Shown here piece after piece: positions 25,067 through 36,323 of a DNA stretch of 64,000 nt. Within the stretch, counting starts at the first letter, position 1. Each line of letters starts with the position of its first letter. A program made the position numbers and the translations under genes. The stretch comes from Gemmatimonadota bacterium (lineage in GTDB: Bacteria > Gemmatimonadota > Gemmatimonadetes > Gemmatimonadales > Gemmatimonadaceae). Location of the stretch: assembly GCA_016191225.1 (NCBI GenBank), contig JACPPC010000001.1, forward strand, positions 62,001-126,000, written 5' to 3'. The notes beneath the pieces were generated by a model. That model was not told the DNA's origin. It saw only the letters and a list, made by a program, of their open reading frames with translations, and ran no database searches.

Positions 25067-26344
25067 CTACGCGCCCGCCGGTCGCTCCACCGCCCCGGCC
25101 CCGTGCGCCGGGTATTCCCCTTCCCATCGCGCCATCACCACCGTGGCCAGGCAGTTGCCGAGCAGGTTGATGCTCGTGCGCGCCATGTCCATGATCGCGT
25201 CCACGCCGAGGATCACCGCCACGGCCTCGAGCGGGAGGTTGAAGCTCGCCAGCGCCCCCGACAGGATCACGAGGCTCGCCCGCGGCACTGCCGCCACCCC
25301 CTTGGACGTCAGCATCAGGGTGAGCATCATCAGCAGCTGCGTGGCGACCGGCATGTCGATTCCCGCCGCCTGCGCCGCGAAGACGCTCGCCACGGCGAGG
25401 TAGAGGGTGGAGCCGTCGAGGTTGAAGCTGTAACCGGTGGGGAGCACGAAGGCGATGATCCGCTTCGGAATCCCCATCCGCTCGAGCTGCTCCATGGCCC
25501 GCGGCAGGGCGGCCTCGCTGCTGGCAGTGCTGAAGGCGATCACCCACGGCTCCTTGACGTAGCTCCAGAACCTGGCGATCGGGACCTTGGCCATCACCGC
25601 CACCGGCATCAGCACCAGCAGCACGAACACGATCAGCGCCCCGTAGAGGGTGCCGACGAGCAGGGCCAGGCTCTTGAGCACGCCGAAGCCGCTCTGGCCC
25701 ACCGTGACCGCGATCGCCGCGCCGATGCCGAACGGGGCGAAGGCCATCACGATCCCGACGAACTTGAACATCACCTCGCTCAGCGACTCGCAGAACTTCA
25801 GCATGAAGTCCTTGGGCGGGCCCTGCACCCGGGCCACGGCGACGGCGAAGATGATCGCGAAGAAGACGATCTGCAGGACCTCGTTCCGGCTGGCCGCCTC
25901 GAAGAAGCTCTGCGGCACCATGTGCTCGATCACGCCGCTGAACGTGACCTGGGTCTGGGCGAACTGCTGCCCCTTGTCGGCCCCCGCCCCGCTCAGCGAC
26001 ACGCCGGCGCCGGGCTTGACCAGGTTCACCGCCACCAGCCCGATCGCCAGCGCCAGGGTGGTAACGACCTCGAAGTAGAGGATCGACCGCCACGCCAGCC
26101 GGCCGACCTTCTTCAGGTCGTCGCCGTGGCCGGCGATGCCGACCACCAGCGTGCTGAACAGCAGCGGCACGATCAGGCTCTTGATCATCCGCAGGAAGAC
26201 GCTGCTGACGACCTTGGCGTACTCCGTCACGCGCGGATACTCGGCCGTCGGGAAGAGCGTGCCGATCGCGATGCCGGCGACCATGGCGATCCCGATCCAC
26301 TGGGTGGAGCTGATGCGCGGCTTGCTGGGTTCGGAGGCGGACAT
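25067..26344 (-). CDS. dicarboxylate/amino acid:cation symporter (DAACS; GltP/DctA-like)
   Basis: Inner-membrane uptake of glutamate, aspartate or C4-dicarboxylates with protons or sodium. 425 residues with eight membrane helices and two re-entrant loops. Key motifs: SSEAALPRAMEQ (HP1 serine-rich tip), VLPTGYSFNLDGSTLYLAVA (transmembrane 7, NMDGT-like region), GVAAVPRASLVILSGAL (HP2) and VDAIMDMARTSINLLGNCLA (transmembrane 8, substrate Asp and Arg/Asn). Arg in the MARTSINLLGN segment favours acidic amino acids or dicarboxylates. The ATG start is clean. It lies downstream of three dispersed-repeat copies that separate it from the next permease. Confidence 0.92.
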   Translation of the reverse strand: MSASEPSKPRISSTQWIGIAMVAGIAIGTLFPTAEYPRVTEYAKVVSSVFLRMIKSLIVPLLFSTLVVGIAGHGDDLKKVGRLAWRSILYFEVVTTLALAIGLVAVNLVKPGAGVSLSGAGADKGQQFAQTQVTFSGVIEHMVPQSFFEAASRNEVLQIVFFAIIFAVAVARVQGPPKDFMLKFCESLSEVMFKFVGIVMAFAPFGIGAAIAVTVGQSGFGVLKSLALLVGTLYGALIVFVLLVLMPVAVMAKVPIARFWSYVKEPWVIAFSTASSEAALPRAMEQLERMGIPKRIIAFVLPTGYSFNLDGSTLYLAVASVFAAQAAGIDMPVATQLLMMLTLMLTSKGVAAVPRASLVILSGALASFNLPLEAVAVILGVDAIMDMARTSINLLGNCLATVVMARWEGEYPAHGAGAVERPAGA

Positions 26345-26368
26345 GCTCGGGAATGGTTGCGGTGATGT

Positions 26369-26473
26369 GTCGTCCCGAGCGGAGCGAAGGACCTGCTCGA
26401 GGCGGGAGAAGCAGATCCTTCGCTGCGCCCAGGATGACGGCGGAAGCAGGTCCTTCGCTGCGCCCAGGATGAC
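26369..26473 (-). repeat. cluster of three dispersed-repeat copies (copies 5-7)
   Basis: 26411-26438 and 26446-26473 are near-identical direct copies (GCAGATCCTTCGCTGCGC and GCAGGTCCTTCGCTGCGC, each followed by CCAGGATGAC). 26369-26396 is the opposite orientation (GTCGTCCCGAGCGGAGCGAA, GGACCTGC). They fill the gap between the amino-acid permease and the DAACS gene. Confidence 0.85.
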
Positions 26474-26479
26474 GGCCGG

Positions 26480-27991
26480 CTAGTGCCCGCCCTCCAGTGG
26501 CGGCGCATCGACCGGACGCCCGGTGCGCAGCACCGAGTGGTGGTACCCGTACGACGCGTAGCACACGAGCCCGATCGTCATCCAGACGCCGAACAGCACC
26601 CAGGCGCTGTACGGCAGCCCGGTCATCACGTACAGGCAGGCCGCGAAGCCCCCCGTGGCCACCAGCCAGATGAACGGCACCTTGAACGGCCGCGGCCGGT
26701 CGGGCTCGCGCACCCGCAGCACCAGCACGCCCACACACACGAGCATGAACGCCGCCAGCGTGCCGATGTTCGTCAGGTCGTAGGTCGCCGCGTCGTCGGA
26801 CACCAGCGCGCCGAAGGCCACGAACACCCCCGTCACGATCGTCGTCACGTGCGGCACCTTGTACGTGGGGTGCACCTTCGCCGCCCAGCGGGGGAGGAGG
26901 CCGTCGCGGGCCATCGCGTAGAAGATCCGCGGCTGCCCGTACTGGAACACGAGCAGCACCGCCGACATGCTCACCAGCGCCCCCGCCGACACGATCATGC
27001 TCGCCGTGTCGAGCCCCGCCAGCGTCAGCGCCCGCGCCAGCGGGTCGGCGCTCTTGAGCTGCGCGTACGGCACGATCCCCGTCGCCACGATCCCGACCAC
27101 GATGTAGATCAGCGTGCAGACGCCCAGCCCCGCCATGATCCCCAGCGGCAGGTTGCGCTGCGGGTTCCTCGTCTCCTCGGCCGCCGTGCTGATCGCGTCG
27201 AAGCCGATGTAGGCGAAGAAGACGATCGCCGCCCCCTGGTGGATGCCCCGCCAGCCGTTGGGCGCGAACGGCGTGTAGTTCGCCGTGTCGATGTGCATCG
27301 AGCCGACGACCACGAACACCGCGAGCACCGCCAGCTTCACGCCCACCATCCAGTTGTTGACGGTGGTGCTCTCGCGCGCCCCGAGGCAGAGGATCCAGGT
27401 GATCCCGGCGACGATCAGGAAGGCCGGGATGTTCACCAGCACCGGGATGCCGAGCAGCCGCGGCGCCGACGCCAGCAATCCGTGCACCGCCGGGTCGCCG
27501 CTCTTGGCCACCTGCCAGTAACCGTGCGTGAGCCAGTCCGGGATGTGCAGCCCGAATCCGCCAAGGAGCGAGGTGAAGTAGCCGCTCCAGGCGATCGCCA
27601 CGGCCACGTTCCCCACCGCGTACTCGAGGATCAGCGCCCAGCCGATGATCCACGCCAGCAGCTCGCCCAGCGTCGCGTACGAGTACCCGTACGCCGAGCC
27701 CGCCGTGGGAATCATCGACGCCAGCTCGGCGTAGCAGAGCGCCGCGAGGCCGCAGACGCCGCCGAGCAGCAGGAACGAGAAAACGAGGGCCGGCCCCGCG
27801 CCGTAGCGCACGACCGACCCGTCCGGCGCCAGCTCCCCCGCCGCCGCCGTGCCGAGCGAGGCGAAGATCCCCGCCCCGATCACGGCCCCGATCGACAGCA
27901 TCACGAGGTCGCCGGCGCCCAGGGTTCGCCTGAGCGCCCCTTCCCCCTCCGGCAACATCGCCGAGATCGGCTTCCGGGCGAACAGCTGCAT
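26480..27991 (-). CDS. APC-superfamily amino acid permease (CAT-like)
   Basis: Imports amino acids across the inner membrane. 503 residues, twelve or more helices. Helix 1 carries the unwound IGAVIGAGIF motif; helix 2-3 holds YAELASMIPTAGSAYGYSYA. IVFFAYIGFDAISTAAEE (helix 6) and PRIFYAMARDGLLPRWAAKVH (helix 8 loop) match cationic-amino-acid-type members. The N-terminal ALRRTLGAGDLVMLSIG is typical of this clade. Substrate is unknown. The ATG is 30 bases after the pyrophosphatase stop on the same strand, so the two are likely cotranscribed. Confidence 0.92.
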   Translation of the reverse strand: MQLFARKPISAMLPEGEGALRRTLGAGDLVMLSIGAVIGAGIFASLGTAAAGELAPDGSVVRYGAGPALVFSFLLLGGVCGLAALCYAELASMIPTAGSAYGYSYATLGELLAWIIGWALILEYAVGNVAVAIAWSGYFTSLLGGFGLHIPDWLTHGYWQVAKSGDPAVHGLLASAPRLLGIPVLVNIPAFLIVAGITWILCLGARESTTVNNWMVGVKLAVLAVFVVVGSMHIDTANYTPFAPNGWRGIHQGAAIVFFAYIGFDAISTAAEETRNPQRNLPLGIMAGLGVCTLIYIVVGIVATGIVPYAQLKSADPLARALTLAGLDTASMIVSAGALVSMSAVLLVFQYGQPRIFYAMARDGLLPRWAAKVHPTYKVPHVTTIVTGVFVAFGALVSDDAATYDLTNIGTLAAFMLVCVGVLVLRVREPDRPRPFKVPFIWLVATGGFAACLYVMTGLPYSAWVLFGVWMTIGLVCYASYGYHHSVLRTGRPVDAPPLEGGH

Positions 27992-28021
27992 GGCGGTGCG
28001 GAAGGGTTCGGCGTGGAACCG

Positions 28022-30205
<2,184 letters not shown>

Positions 30206-30269
30206 GGTTCAGTTGCGAACGAAGGGTGAGGACAACCGGAAGGACAGCGGGGGGACGGTCACGGGTGGT

Positions 30270-31772
30270 TCACGTGCCGGCCGGGGCCGGCGTGCGCGCG
30301 CCCGCGGCGCGCCAGGCGAAGTACACGGGAACGCCCAGCAGCACGAGGACGAGCCCCGAGACCGCCTGGGCGCGGGTCTTGTCGGCCACGAGGAGGATGA
30401 TGGCCACCGTGGTCGCCAGCACGATGTACAGCGCCGGCAGCACGGGATAGCCGACCGCCCGGTACGGGCGCTCGGCGTCGGGGCGTGTCGCGCGCAGCAC
30501 GAACAGCCCGATGGTGGTCAGCGCGTAGAACACCAGCGCCGCGAAGATCACGTAGTCGAGGAGCTGGCCATAGGTGCCGGTGAGGCACAGCAGCGACGTC
30601 CACACGCTCTGCGCCACCAGCGCCCACGCCGGGACCGACCGGGCGTTGAGGGTTCCCGCCCTGGCGAAGAAGAGGCCATCCCTGGCCATCGCCCAGTACA
30701 CGCGGGCCCCGGCGAGGATCAGCCCGTTGGCACAGCCGAACGTGGAGACGAGGATCGCCGACGCCATCAGGGCCGGCGCCACGCCGCCGAACATCGACTC
30801 CATCATCGCCGTCGCCACCCGGTCCTGCGACGCGAACTGGATCCCGCGCCCCGCGACCGTGGCCGCGTCGGTGGCGCCCTGCAGCGGGAGCACGTGCAGG
30901 TACGCCACGTTGGCGAGGCAGTAGAGGAGCGTCACGAGCCCCGTGCCGTACAGGAGCGCCTTGGGGAGGTTGCGCGCCGGATTGTGCACCTCGGCGGCGG
31001 CGAACGTCACGTTGTTCCAGGCGTCGCTCGAGAAGAGCGAGCCGACGAGCACCGAGCCGAAGGTCACCACGAAGGCGCCGCTCAGGGCGTCGGTGCCCCA
31101 CATCGCGGCGCCGTGGAAGTTGGCCTGCAGCACGCCGGCGTTGCGCCCGACGGTGGTGCCGAGGACGATCAGCGCCGCCAGCGCCACCGTCTTGATGACG
31201 GTGAGCGACGTCTGCACGAGCTTCCCCTCGCGCACGCCGCGGAGGTTGACCCAGGTGAGCACCCAGATCACGACGAGGGCGACGAGGCGCTGCGGCGAGA
31301 GGCCCAGCTCGATCGGTCCGCCCGGCGAGTTCACGGTCGCGCTCGGGAACCAGGCGTAGAGGCCCGGGCTCACCGCGGGCGCGAGCACGCCGAGGAAGCG
31401 GCCGAAGGCGACGCCGACGGCGGCGATGGTCCCCGTCTGGATGACGACGAACAGGGTCCAGCCGTAGAGGAACCCCATCACGGGCCCCATCGACTCGCGC
31501 AGGAAGACGTACTGGCCGCCGGCGCGGGGGTACATCGCCGCGAGCTCGCCGTAGGCGAGGGCGCCGAGCAGGGTGATGATGCCGGTCACGGCCCAGGCGA
31601 GCAGGAGCCAGCCGGTGCCGTTGGTGGCGCGCGCGATGTCGGCGGAGACGATGAAGATGCCCGACCCGATCATCGAACCGGCCACGAGCATCGTGGCGTC
31701 CGTGAGGGTCAGGGCTTTGACAAAGCCGGGGGCCTGCTCGGTCGCGTTCGCGGGCGCGGCCGGAGATGTCAT
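30270..31772 (-). CDS. APC-superfamily amino acid permease (LAT/AAT-like)
   Basis: Amino acid exchanger or importer. 500 residues from ATG 31772. Helix 1 motif is GSMIGSGIFIVSADIA; helix 3 contains YGELAAMYPRAGGQYVFLRE, and the helix 6 to 8 part reads FSSDAWNNVTFAAAEVHNPA and GARVYWAMARDGLFF. These match the LAT/serine-threonine exchanger branch of bacterial APC proteins. A TTG at 31841 would extend the protein by 23 residues of low-quality sequence, so it is not used. It differs clearly from the permease at 26480. First gene of the transporter-pyrophosphatase run. Confidence 0.9.
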   Translation of the reverse strand: MTSPAAPANATEQAPGFVKALTLTDATMLVAGSMIGSGIFIVSADIARATNGTGWLLLAWAVTGIITLLGALAYGELAAMYPRAGGQYVFLRESMGPVMGFLYGWTLFVVIQTGTIAAVGVAFGRFLGVLAPAVSPGLYAWFPSATVNSPGGPIELGLSPQRLVALVVIWVLTWVNLRGVREGKLVQTSLTVIKTVALAALIVLGTTVGRNAGVLQANFHGAAMWGTDALSGAFVVTFGSVLVGSLFSSDAWNNVTFAAAEVHNPARNLPKALLYGTGLVTLLYCLANVAYLHVLPLQGATDAATVAGRGIQFASQDRVATAMMESMFGGVAPALMASAILVSTFGCANGLILAGARVYWAMARDGLFFARAGTLNARSVPAWALVAQSVWTSLLCLTGTYGQLLDYVIFAALVFYALTTIGLFVLRATRPDAERPYRAVGYPVLPALYIVLATTVAIILLVADKTRAQAVSGLVLVLLGVPVYFAWRAAGARTPAPAGT

Positions 31773-32081
31773 GCCGGGATCGTCGGGAGGAAAGGGCGGC
31801 GCGCCAGGAGCCCGCAGGAGGGCCACGGCGTCAATGGACAAGTCCTTGAATGTAGAGGACTTGCCCGAGGGACGCCAGCGTCACGCACGAAACCAAACTA
31901 CGTGGCCGACCTGACCCCAAGGCTGCGGGTGGCCGTGCCCCCCCCCCAGGGCACGCAAGTCCGCGCCTGCTGCCCCCATCGCCGTCCCACCGGTGCACCT
32001 TCGGCGAATTAGAGTGCTCTGCAGCTTGGAAATTGGAAGAGTGCGGTGCCTGCCAGCCGAGTCTTCCTCGACCTCACGCCC
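31773..32081. other. 309-bp gap with an inverted repeat
   Basis: No gene seen. It contains a perfect 8-bp inverted repeat CAAGTCCT (31839-31846) / AGGACTTG (31856-31863) with a nine-base loop, about 70 bases before the permease start, which could be an operator or hairpin. A run of ten C lies at 31938-31947. Base composition becomes visibly more A/T-rich near 31.99 kb, where the next island begins. Confidence 0.4.
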
Positions 32082-33104
32082 TCATTCAATGCACTGGCCA
32101 GAAGTCGTCCCTGTTACGTTCAGCGCTCCAGAAGTCGAGTTGCCGGCGTGATCAACGACCGACACGGACAGTGATTTCGCGCCAGTCCAGTTGACGAGGA
32201 GTTGGATGCTCGACGTGGTCAGTCCTAGCGAGGCGCCGTTTAGTTTCCAGGCGTACGAAATGGGCGCCACTCCACCGACTACGTTCGCCTCGTAGGTCAC
32301 CGTACACGGCTTGTGAACTGTTCCTGGCCCGACAACACTGGCGGCGTAGGTGGCGAGAATGGCCAAGGTGGCCGTATCGGCGGTTTGATCCGTCCGAGTA
32401 TTGATGACCGACAGCGTCCGCGAACCCGGAGTTGAGAACGAACTGTTGTATGTGGCGCCGGTGGCACCGGCGAGCGCTTGGCCGTCGAGGCGCCACTGGT
32501 ATGAATAGGAAAAGGTGTCCAGCGCCGCCGCGGCAGCCCACTGGGCCAGTGAACCGACGGGAACGCTGGTCGGTCCCACAACTATCGCGTAGGAGACTGA
32601 GTCCACCGCGCCCGGCATACTCCCAGAGTAGGTTGCGGAGTCTGGGCCCGTCGCCGTATACACCCGCAGCGACACTGCTGCCCGGTCCTCGGTCTGCATG
32701 ACCGCATCGGGGTCACTCCCGGCGTGGAAGACACCGATGAGTTCAATGAACGCACCGCTCGGGCCGATTTGCCAGTACGATTGAAAGCCGTTCGGAAACG
32801 TGTAGTAGTCGTAGATTGCAAGACCAGTGCGGTTGAAAAGCTTGACGGTTCCAAGGAGATTCCCTTGCTCGTTGTAGGACCCGATCCGAGCATTGAACGC
32901 CATATCCGTGAAGCTTCTCCGGACCGACTACGGACAGGGTGGGGATGCTTGGCCATAGGTGAATTGCTGTGAATTCCAGACACTATTGGACGCAAGATAG
33001 CGACAGGGTCTGCCCGGGTGGTCGCAGGCGACTTGGGCGGCAAGCAGCAGCGGAATAAGCGCACCACGCAACGCCGCCGAACGCTCAAACCAAGCCGCAT
33101 TCAC
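32082..33104 (-). pseudogene. Ig-like-repeat lipoprotein gene interrupted by an in-frame TAG
   Basis: One reading frame of 341 codons runs from GTG 33104 (GTGA overlap with the gene upstream) to 32082. Its start encodes an export signal ending LIPLLLAAQVAC and a Cys-rich 30-residue piece. Codon 59, at 32928-32930, is TAG; after it the same frame continues without further stops through a beta-rich domain (FNARIGSYNEQGNLLGTVKL) and two Ig-like repeats (QWRLDGQALAGATGATYNSS; YAWKLNGASLG). A nonsense mutation is the simplest view; a sequencing error or readthrough is possible. Otherwise the downstream part could start at ATG 32903 as an unexported 273-residue protein. Confidence 0.65.
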
Positions 33105-34039
33105 GGCACCACCTCGAACCGCTCGGGCTTGACCGCTTCGAAGCGACTCGGCAAATCCATTCGTCGATGAATGGCACTTGAGCGGGCGCCTTGCGCCGTC
33201 ATGATCTCGACGGTGTCGGCCATTCGCTCGGCCGCGACCGCGCGGAGGACCCTGTTCGAACGCGACTCCAGATCCCAACCGAAGTAGAGTACTCGTTCAT
33301 CCGCAATCTCGCCCGACCGATCTCCCCTCACCCGCGCTGGGCGTTCGAGCGCGAGCCTCCAGCGCGACAGCTGATTGACATACGGAAGCGGAGGTTGCAC
33401 GAGCAACGGAAGCTCATTTACGCGTGAACCCGTCGCCTCAGAGACAAGTTTCACGGCCACTTCGGGCGACACAGGCATGCCAGACTGATCTGGTCGTACG
33501 CTCTCCTCCAGGAAATCTCCGAGTTGGAAGTCAACCGCGTTTGAGGCGAGGGTGCGGCCGGCAAGTTCAGTCGCAAGCGCCGACACGCTCACTGCGATGA
33601 CAGGCTTGAGTCCTTCGGTGCAAAACACGACGAGCCAGTGCGGTCCGGTACGACGTTCCAGTCGAATCGGACGTCCTTCGAGCGGCTCATAGGAACTCGT
33701 CGAAAGGTAGGGGCGTCCGCACGCACGCAGCGAGCTCAGGCTAAACCGAATTCCCGTTTCGAACTGATACCGCTGCAGTGCCGGAGGACCGAACGTGTCA
33801 AGAAATGCGGCCGAGACTCCGACCGCCTGCTGCTCCGTGAGCGTGTCCACGCCGTGCGGCGCGAAGGCGAATCGCCCGTCCTTCCCGAGCGCTGCCAGCG
33901 CCGCGCCGGACACGAATGCCGTGATCGCCGGTGGCGCCTGCGGTGAGAAACCTTTCGAGTCCGGGGCGCAACCGCTCATGAGCCACGCACTCGAACAAGC
34001 CGTGACGCAGACCCGGATCTGCCGGAGCTTGACCATCAT
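33101..34039 (-). CDS. lipoprotein of unknown function
   Basis: 312 residues. The signal peptide ends with lipobox LMSGC (Cys about 24). No domain recognised. The body has a basic segment GRPIRLERRTGPHWLVVF, a SVSALATELAGRTLASNA helix and a Tyr/Pro-rich PLLVQPPLPYVNQLSRWRL stretch. GGAGGAG seven bases before ATG 34039 decides the start. Codon third positions are less G/C-biased than in the rest of the window. Its stop overlaps the start of the Ig-like lipoprotein gene, so the two form an operon that may encode an envelope complex. Confidence 0.8.
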   Translation of the reverse strand: MMVKLRQIRVCVTACSSAWLMSGCAPDSKGFSPQAPPAITAFVSGAALAALGKDGRFAFAPHGVDTLTEQQAVGVSAAFLDTFGPPALQRYQFETGIRFSLSSLRACGRPYLSTSSYEPLEGRPIRLERRTGPHWLVVFCTEGLKPVIAVSVSALATELAGRTLASNAVDFQLGDFLEESVRPDQSGMPVSPEVAVKLVSEATGSRVNELPLLVQPPLPYVNQLSRWRLALERPARVRGDRSGEIADERVLYFGWDLESRSNRVLRAVAAERMADTVEIMTAQGARSSAIHRRMDLPSRFEAVKPERFEVVP

Positions 34040-34382
34040 TCGCTCCTCCATTGAAGCATGAACGCCTGAAGTCCGCTTGCCGCCCGGTGAGATTGCAGTG
34101 TCTGGCGCAAGCCCCGCGGAGGAAGGACACGCCTTCGATAGCAGAGGCGCAGCGCGCGGCGGTGGGCCAAAATGATTGCGGGCGACGCCCGCCAATGCAG
34201 ACTCGTGCGCCTGACGGACGTGTTTTGCGGGACCTGCCCAGAAAGTACGCAACGATGCACTTGTTTCCGGCGCGGACAAGGGCTGATTTCTGACATTATG
34301 GCGCAGATTCGTGACATTCCTCAGGATTGCAGCCACGCCTCCACCGCGCATGCCGAAGCGATGTCGCGCGCCGATCGCGACG
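34040..34382. other. 343-bp gap, island boundary
   Basis: No coding frame with conviction. It probably carries the promoter of the lipoprotein pair on the minus strand; CATAAT occurs in the minus-strand reading near 34298-34303 but no matching -35 is clear. Composition changes back to the window norm after about 34.34 kb, where the TonB operon ends. Confidence 0.35.
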
Positions 34383-35261
34383 CTACGGCGCTTCGGCCCG
34401 CACCACCGCGGTGTCGCGCACCGGGGTCCCGTTCTTGAGCACCGCGGGCCGGAACCGGATCTCGTTCAGCATCTCCTTGATCCGCCGATTGTAGCCGCCG
34501 TCGTTGCTCGGGTTGAAGCCGATCAGCCGCGAGTTGCCCTTCTCGTCGACCTCGAAGTAGGCGACCATCATGTACGGCCGAACCCGCCCCGGCACCGGCA
34601 GCGGGAGGATGGGCAGGTTGGTGACCGTGGGCGGGTACTTCTCCGCCAGGCCGCCGCCGGTGCCGGGGCCGGTGCCGCTTCCCCGCCCCGTCCCCACGCC
34701 GCTGCCCACGCCGCCACCGGTGCCGGGACCGCTGCCGTTGGTGCCGTCGGCTCCGGTGCCGCCGCCGCTCCCCGGCACCTCCGAGGGGGCCTGAACGACC
34801 GCCGGAGCCGGCGGCGCCACTGTCGGCTGCACCACGGGCTCCGGCTTCTTCTCCTCGGGCTTCTTGATTTCGGGGGGCGGCGGGAGCACCGGCAGCACCG
34901 GGGGCGGCTGCACCGCCGGCCGGACGTACTGCAGGCGCTCGGCGCGGTCGGGAGTGAGGACGCCGCCCGATCCCATGCGCCCTCCGCCGCCGCCACCGGC
35001 CGGGCCGGGTCCCCCGGCCCCCTCGACCATCTTGTCGATCAGCTCGGGCGCGAACCAGGGCGTCACGATCAGGAAGATGATCAGCGCGTGGAGGAGCGCG
35101 CTCGCAACCACGCTACGCCAGTTCGTGGCCGGCTGGAGGCCGGGAATGCCGACCAGCGGCCGGAGCCGCCGCTTGGGCGACCCCGTCGCAGGCGGCGTCA
35201 CGGGCATGGCGCTGTCTGGGTCCATCAGGCGATCGGGCGGGGGTAGCAGGTCGGTGGGCAT
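34383..35261 (-). CDS. TonB-family energy transducer with Gly-rich linker
   Basis: 292 residues from ATG 35261; later ATGs at 35225 and 35207 are possible. A single membrane anchor lies near residues 55-75 (WRSVVASALLHALIIFLIVTPWF). A long Pro/Gly/Glu-rich spacer follows, including PEIKKPEEKKPEPVV and a (GxGxG)-type run, then a TonB C-terminal-like domain: YMMVAYFEVDEKGNSRLIGF and LNEIRFRPAVLKNGTPVRDT. It lies downstream of two exbD genes and differs from the tonB at 37100, so the operon has two transducers. A hairpin separates it from exbD. Confidence 0.85.
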   Translation of the reverse strand: MPTDLLPPPDRLMDPDSAMPVTPPATGSPKRRLRPLVGIPGLQPATNWRSVVASALLHALIIFLIVTPWFAPELIDKMVEGAGGPGPAGGGGGGRMGSGGVLTPDRAERLQYVRPAVQPPPVLPVLPPPPEIKKPEEKKPEPVVQPTVAPPAPAVVQAPSEVPGSGGGTGADGTNGSGPGTGGGVGSGVGTGRGSGTGPGTGGGLAEKYPPTVTNLPILPLPVPGRVRPYMMVAYFEVDEKGNSRLIGFNPSNDGGYNRRIKEMLNEIRFRPAVLKNGTPVRDTAVVRAEAP

Positions 35262-35319
35262 CGGCGCGGTGTCGGGTGCCGCGCTCGCAGACGCTTCGCT
35301 CCGGCCCCTGAAACTAGTA

Positions 35320-35351
35320 CGGCGGACGACCCCAAAAGGGTTCGTCCGCCG
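35320..35351 (-). terminator. hairpin between exbD and the second tonB-like gene
   Basis: CGGCGGACGACCCC (35320-35333) pairs with GGGTTCGTCCGCCG (35338-35351) with one bulge around AAAA. It could attenuate transcription into the downstream transducer gene. Confidence 0.5.
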
Positions 35352-35385
35352 CACCGTTCCCGGGAGCCGGGAGATGGAACATCGG

Positions 35386-35805
35386 CTACTTCATCACGTC
35401 CTTCGGCGGGACGCCGATGACCTTCACGCCGGCGCCGCGCGCCTTGTCCATCGCGAAGATCACGTCCTGGTACAGCGCCTCGTTGGCCCCCTTCACGAAG
35501 ATGATCTTGTCGGGACGGGGCTCGTAGATGCGCTTGAGCTTGTCGCCAAGCTCCTTGTCGCTCGTCGGGTCCTTGTTGATGGCGAACTGGCCCTTGCCGA
35601 GGACCTCGAGCACGATCTGCTGGTTCACCGCGCCGGGCGGCACGACCGCCGGCGTGGGGTCGGGGAGCTGGATGTCGATGACCTTGCGCGACATCGGCAC
35701 CACGATCATGAAGATGATCAGGAGCACGAGGAGCACGTCGATCATCGGCGTGACGTTGATCTCGTTCGACAGCGAGGTGTTGGCGTTTCCCGTGGACATC
35801 GACAT
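35386..35805 (-). CDS. exbD: ExbD/TolR family biopolymer transport protein
   Basis: 139 residues. N-terminal cytoplasmic stub, one membrane helix (MIDVLLVLLIIFMIVVPM) with the conserved proton-relay Asp in NVTPMIDVLLVL, and a periplasmic domain with IFVKGANEALYQDVIFAMDKARGAG, the usual ExbD helix-strand. It starts one base inside the stop of the upstream exbD (TGATG), so translation is coupled. Together with ExbB and TonB it would convert proton motive force to outer-membrane transport. Confidence 0.94.
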   Translation of the reverse strand: MSMSTGNANTSLSNEINVTPMIDVLLVLLIIFMIVVPMSRKVIDIQLPDPTPAVVPPGAVNQQIVLEVLGKGQFAINKDPTSDKELGDKLKRIYEPRPDKIIFVKGANEALYQDVIFAMDKARGAGVKVIGVPPKDVMK

Positions 35806-36293
35806 CAGGGCTTCTCCCCGGTCGTCTTCACGCCGGCGGCCTCGGCCATCGGGTTGTCGCCCGGCACCGACGACATGGTGCCGGGGATCTGGTCGGAGAT
35901 CATCCCCGTCATGCGCACGCCGGCCCTGGCGGCGATGTCGAGGGCATCGAGCACCTTCTCGTACTTGATCTCGTTGTGGGCCTTCACGTAGAGGATCTTG
36001 TCGACCGTGCGGGCGTCGTAGATCGCCTTCAGCTGGTCGTAGAGGGTCTCGTTCTTGATCGGCTTCTTGTCGAGGAAGTAGGCCCCCTCGGCGTCGATGC
36101 CGAGCACGACCTCACCGGGTTCCTCCGGGCGCGCCTTGAGGTTGATCCCCTTGGGCGGCTCGGCCTTGAAGCCGGCGTTGATCGCCGGGACGACGATCAT
36201 GAAGATGATGAGCAGCACGAGCATCACGTCGATCATCGGCGTGACGTTCGGCTCGGCCTTGATGCCGGTGCCGCCCCCTGCGGACATACCCAT
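35805..36293 (-). CDS. exbD: ExbD/TolR family biopolymer transport protein
   Basis: 162 residues. Same plan as its neighbour: NVTPMIDVMLVLLIIFMIVVP membrane helix with proton-relay Asp, periplasmic ILYVKAHNEIKYEKVLDALDIAARAGVR. It is distinguished by an extra 30-residue Pro/Gly C-terminal tail (VPGDNPMAEAAGVKTTGEKP). The two exbD copies are diverged, so they probably form a mixed dimer or serve different TonB proteins, by inference. It starts about 30 bases after the exbB stop. Confidence 0.94.
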   Translation of the reverse strand: MGMSAGGGTGIKAEPNVTPMIDVMLVLLIIFMIVVPAINAGFKAEPPKGINLKARPEEPGEVVLGIDAEGAYFLDKKPIKNETLYDQLKAIYDARTVDKILYVKAHNEIKYEKVLDALDIAARAGVRMTGMISDQIPGTMSSVPGDNPMAEAAGVKTTGEKP

Positions 36294-36323
36294 TGGGGTC
36301 TCCGGATGCGGGTGGGGACGGGC

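Noticed and set aside
20543..26473. A CRISPR array from the repeated 28-bp units
   Set aside because: Copies are few, in both orientations, unevenly spaced and without uniform spacers, and no cas gene is present.
31842..34382. A transposon or prophage carrying the A/T-richer island
   Set aside because: No transposase, integrase, terminal inverted repeat or target duplication was seen at the borders.
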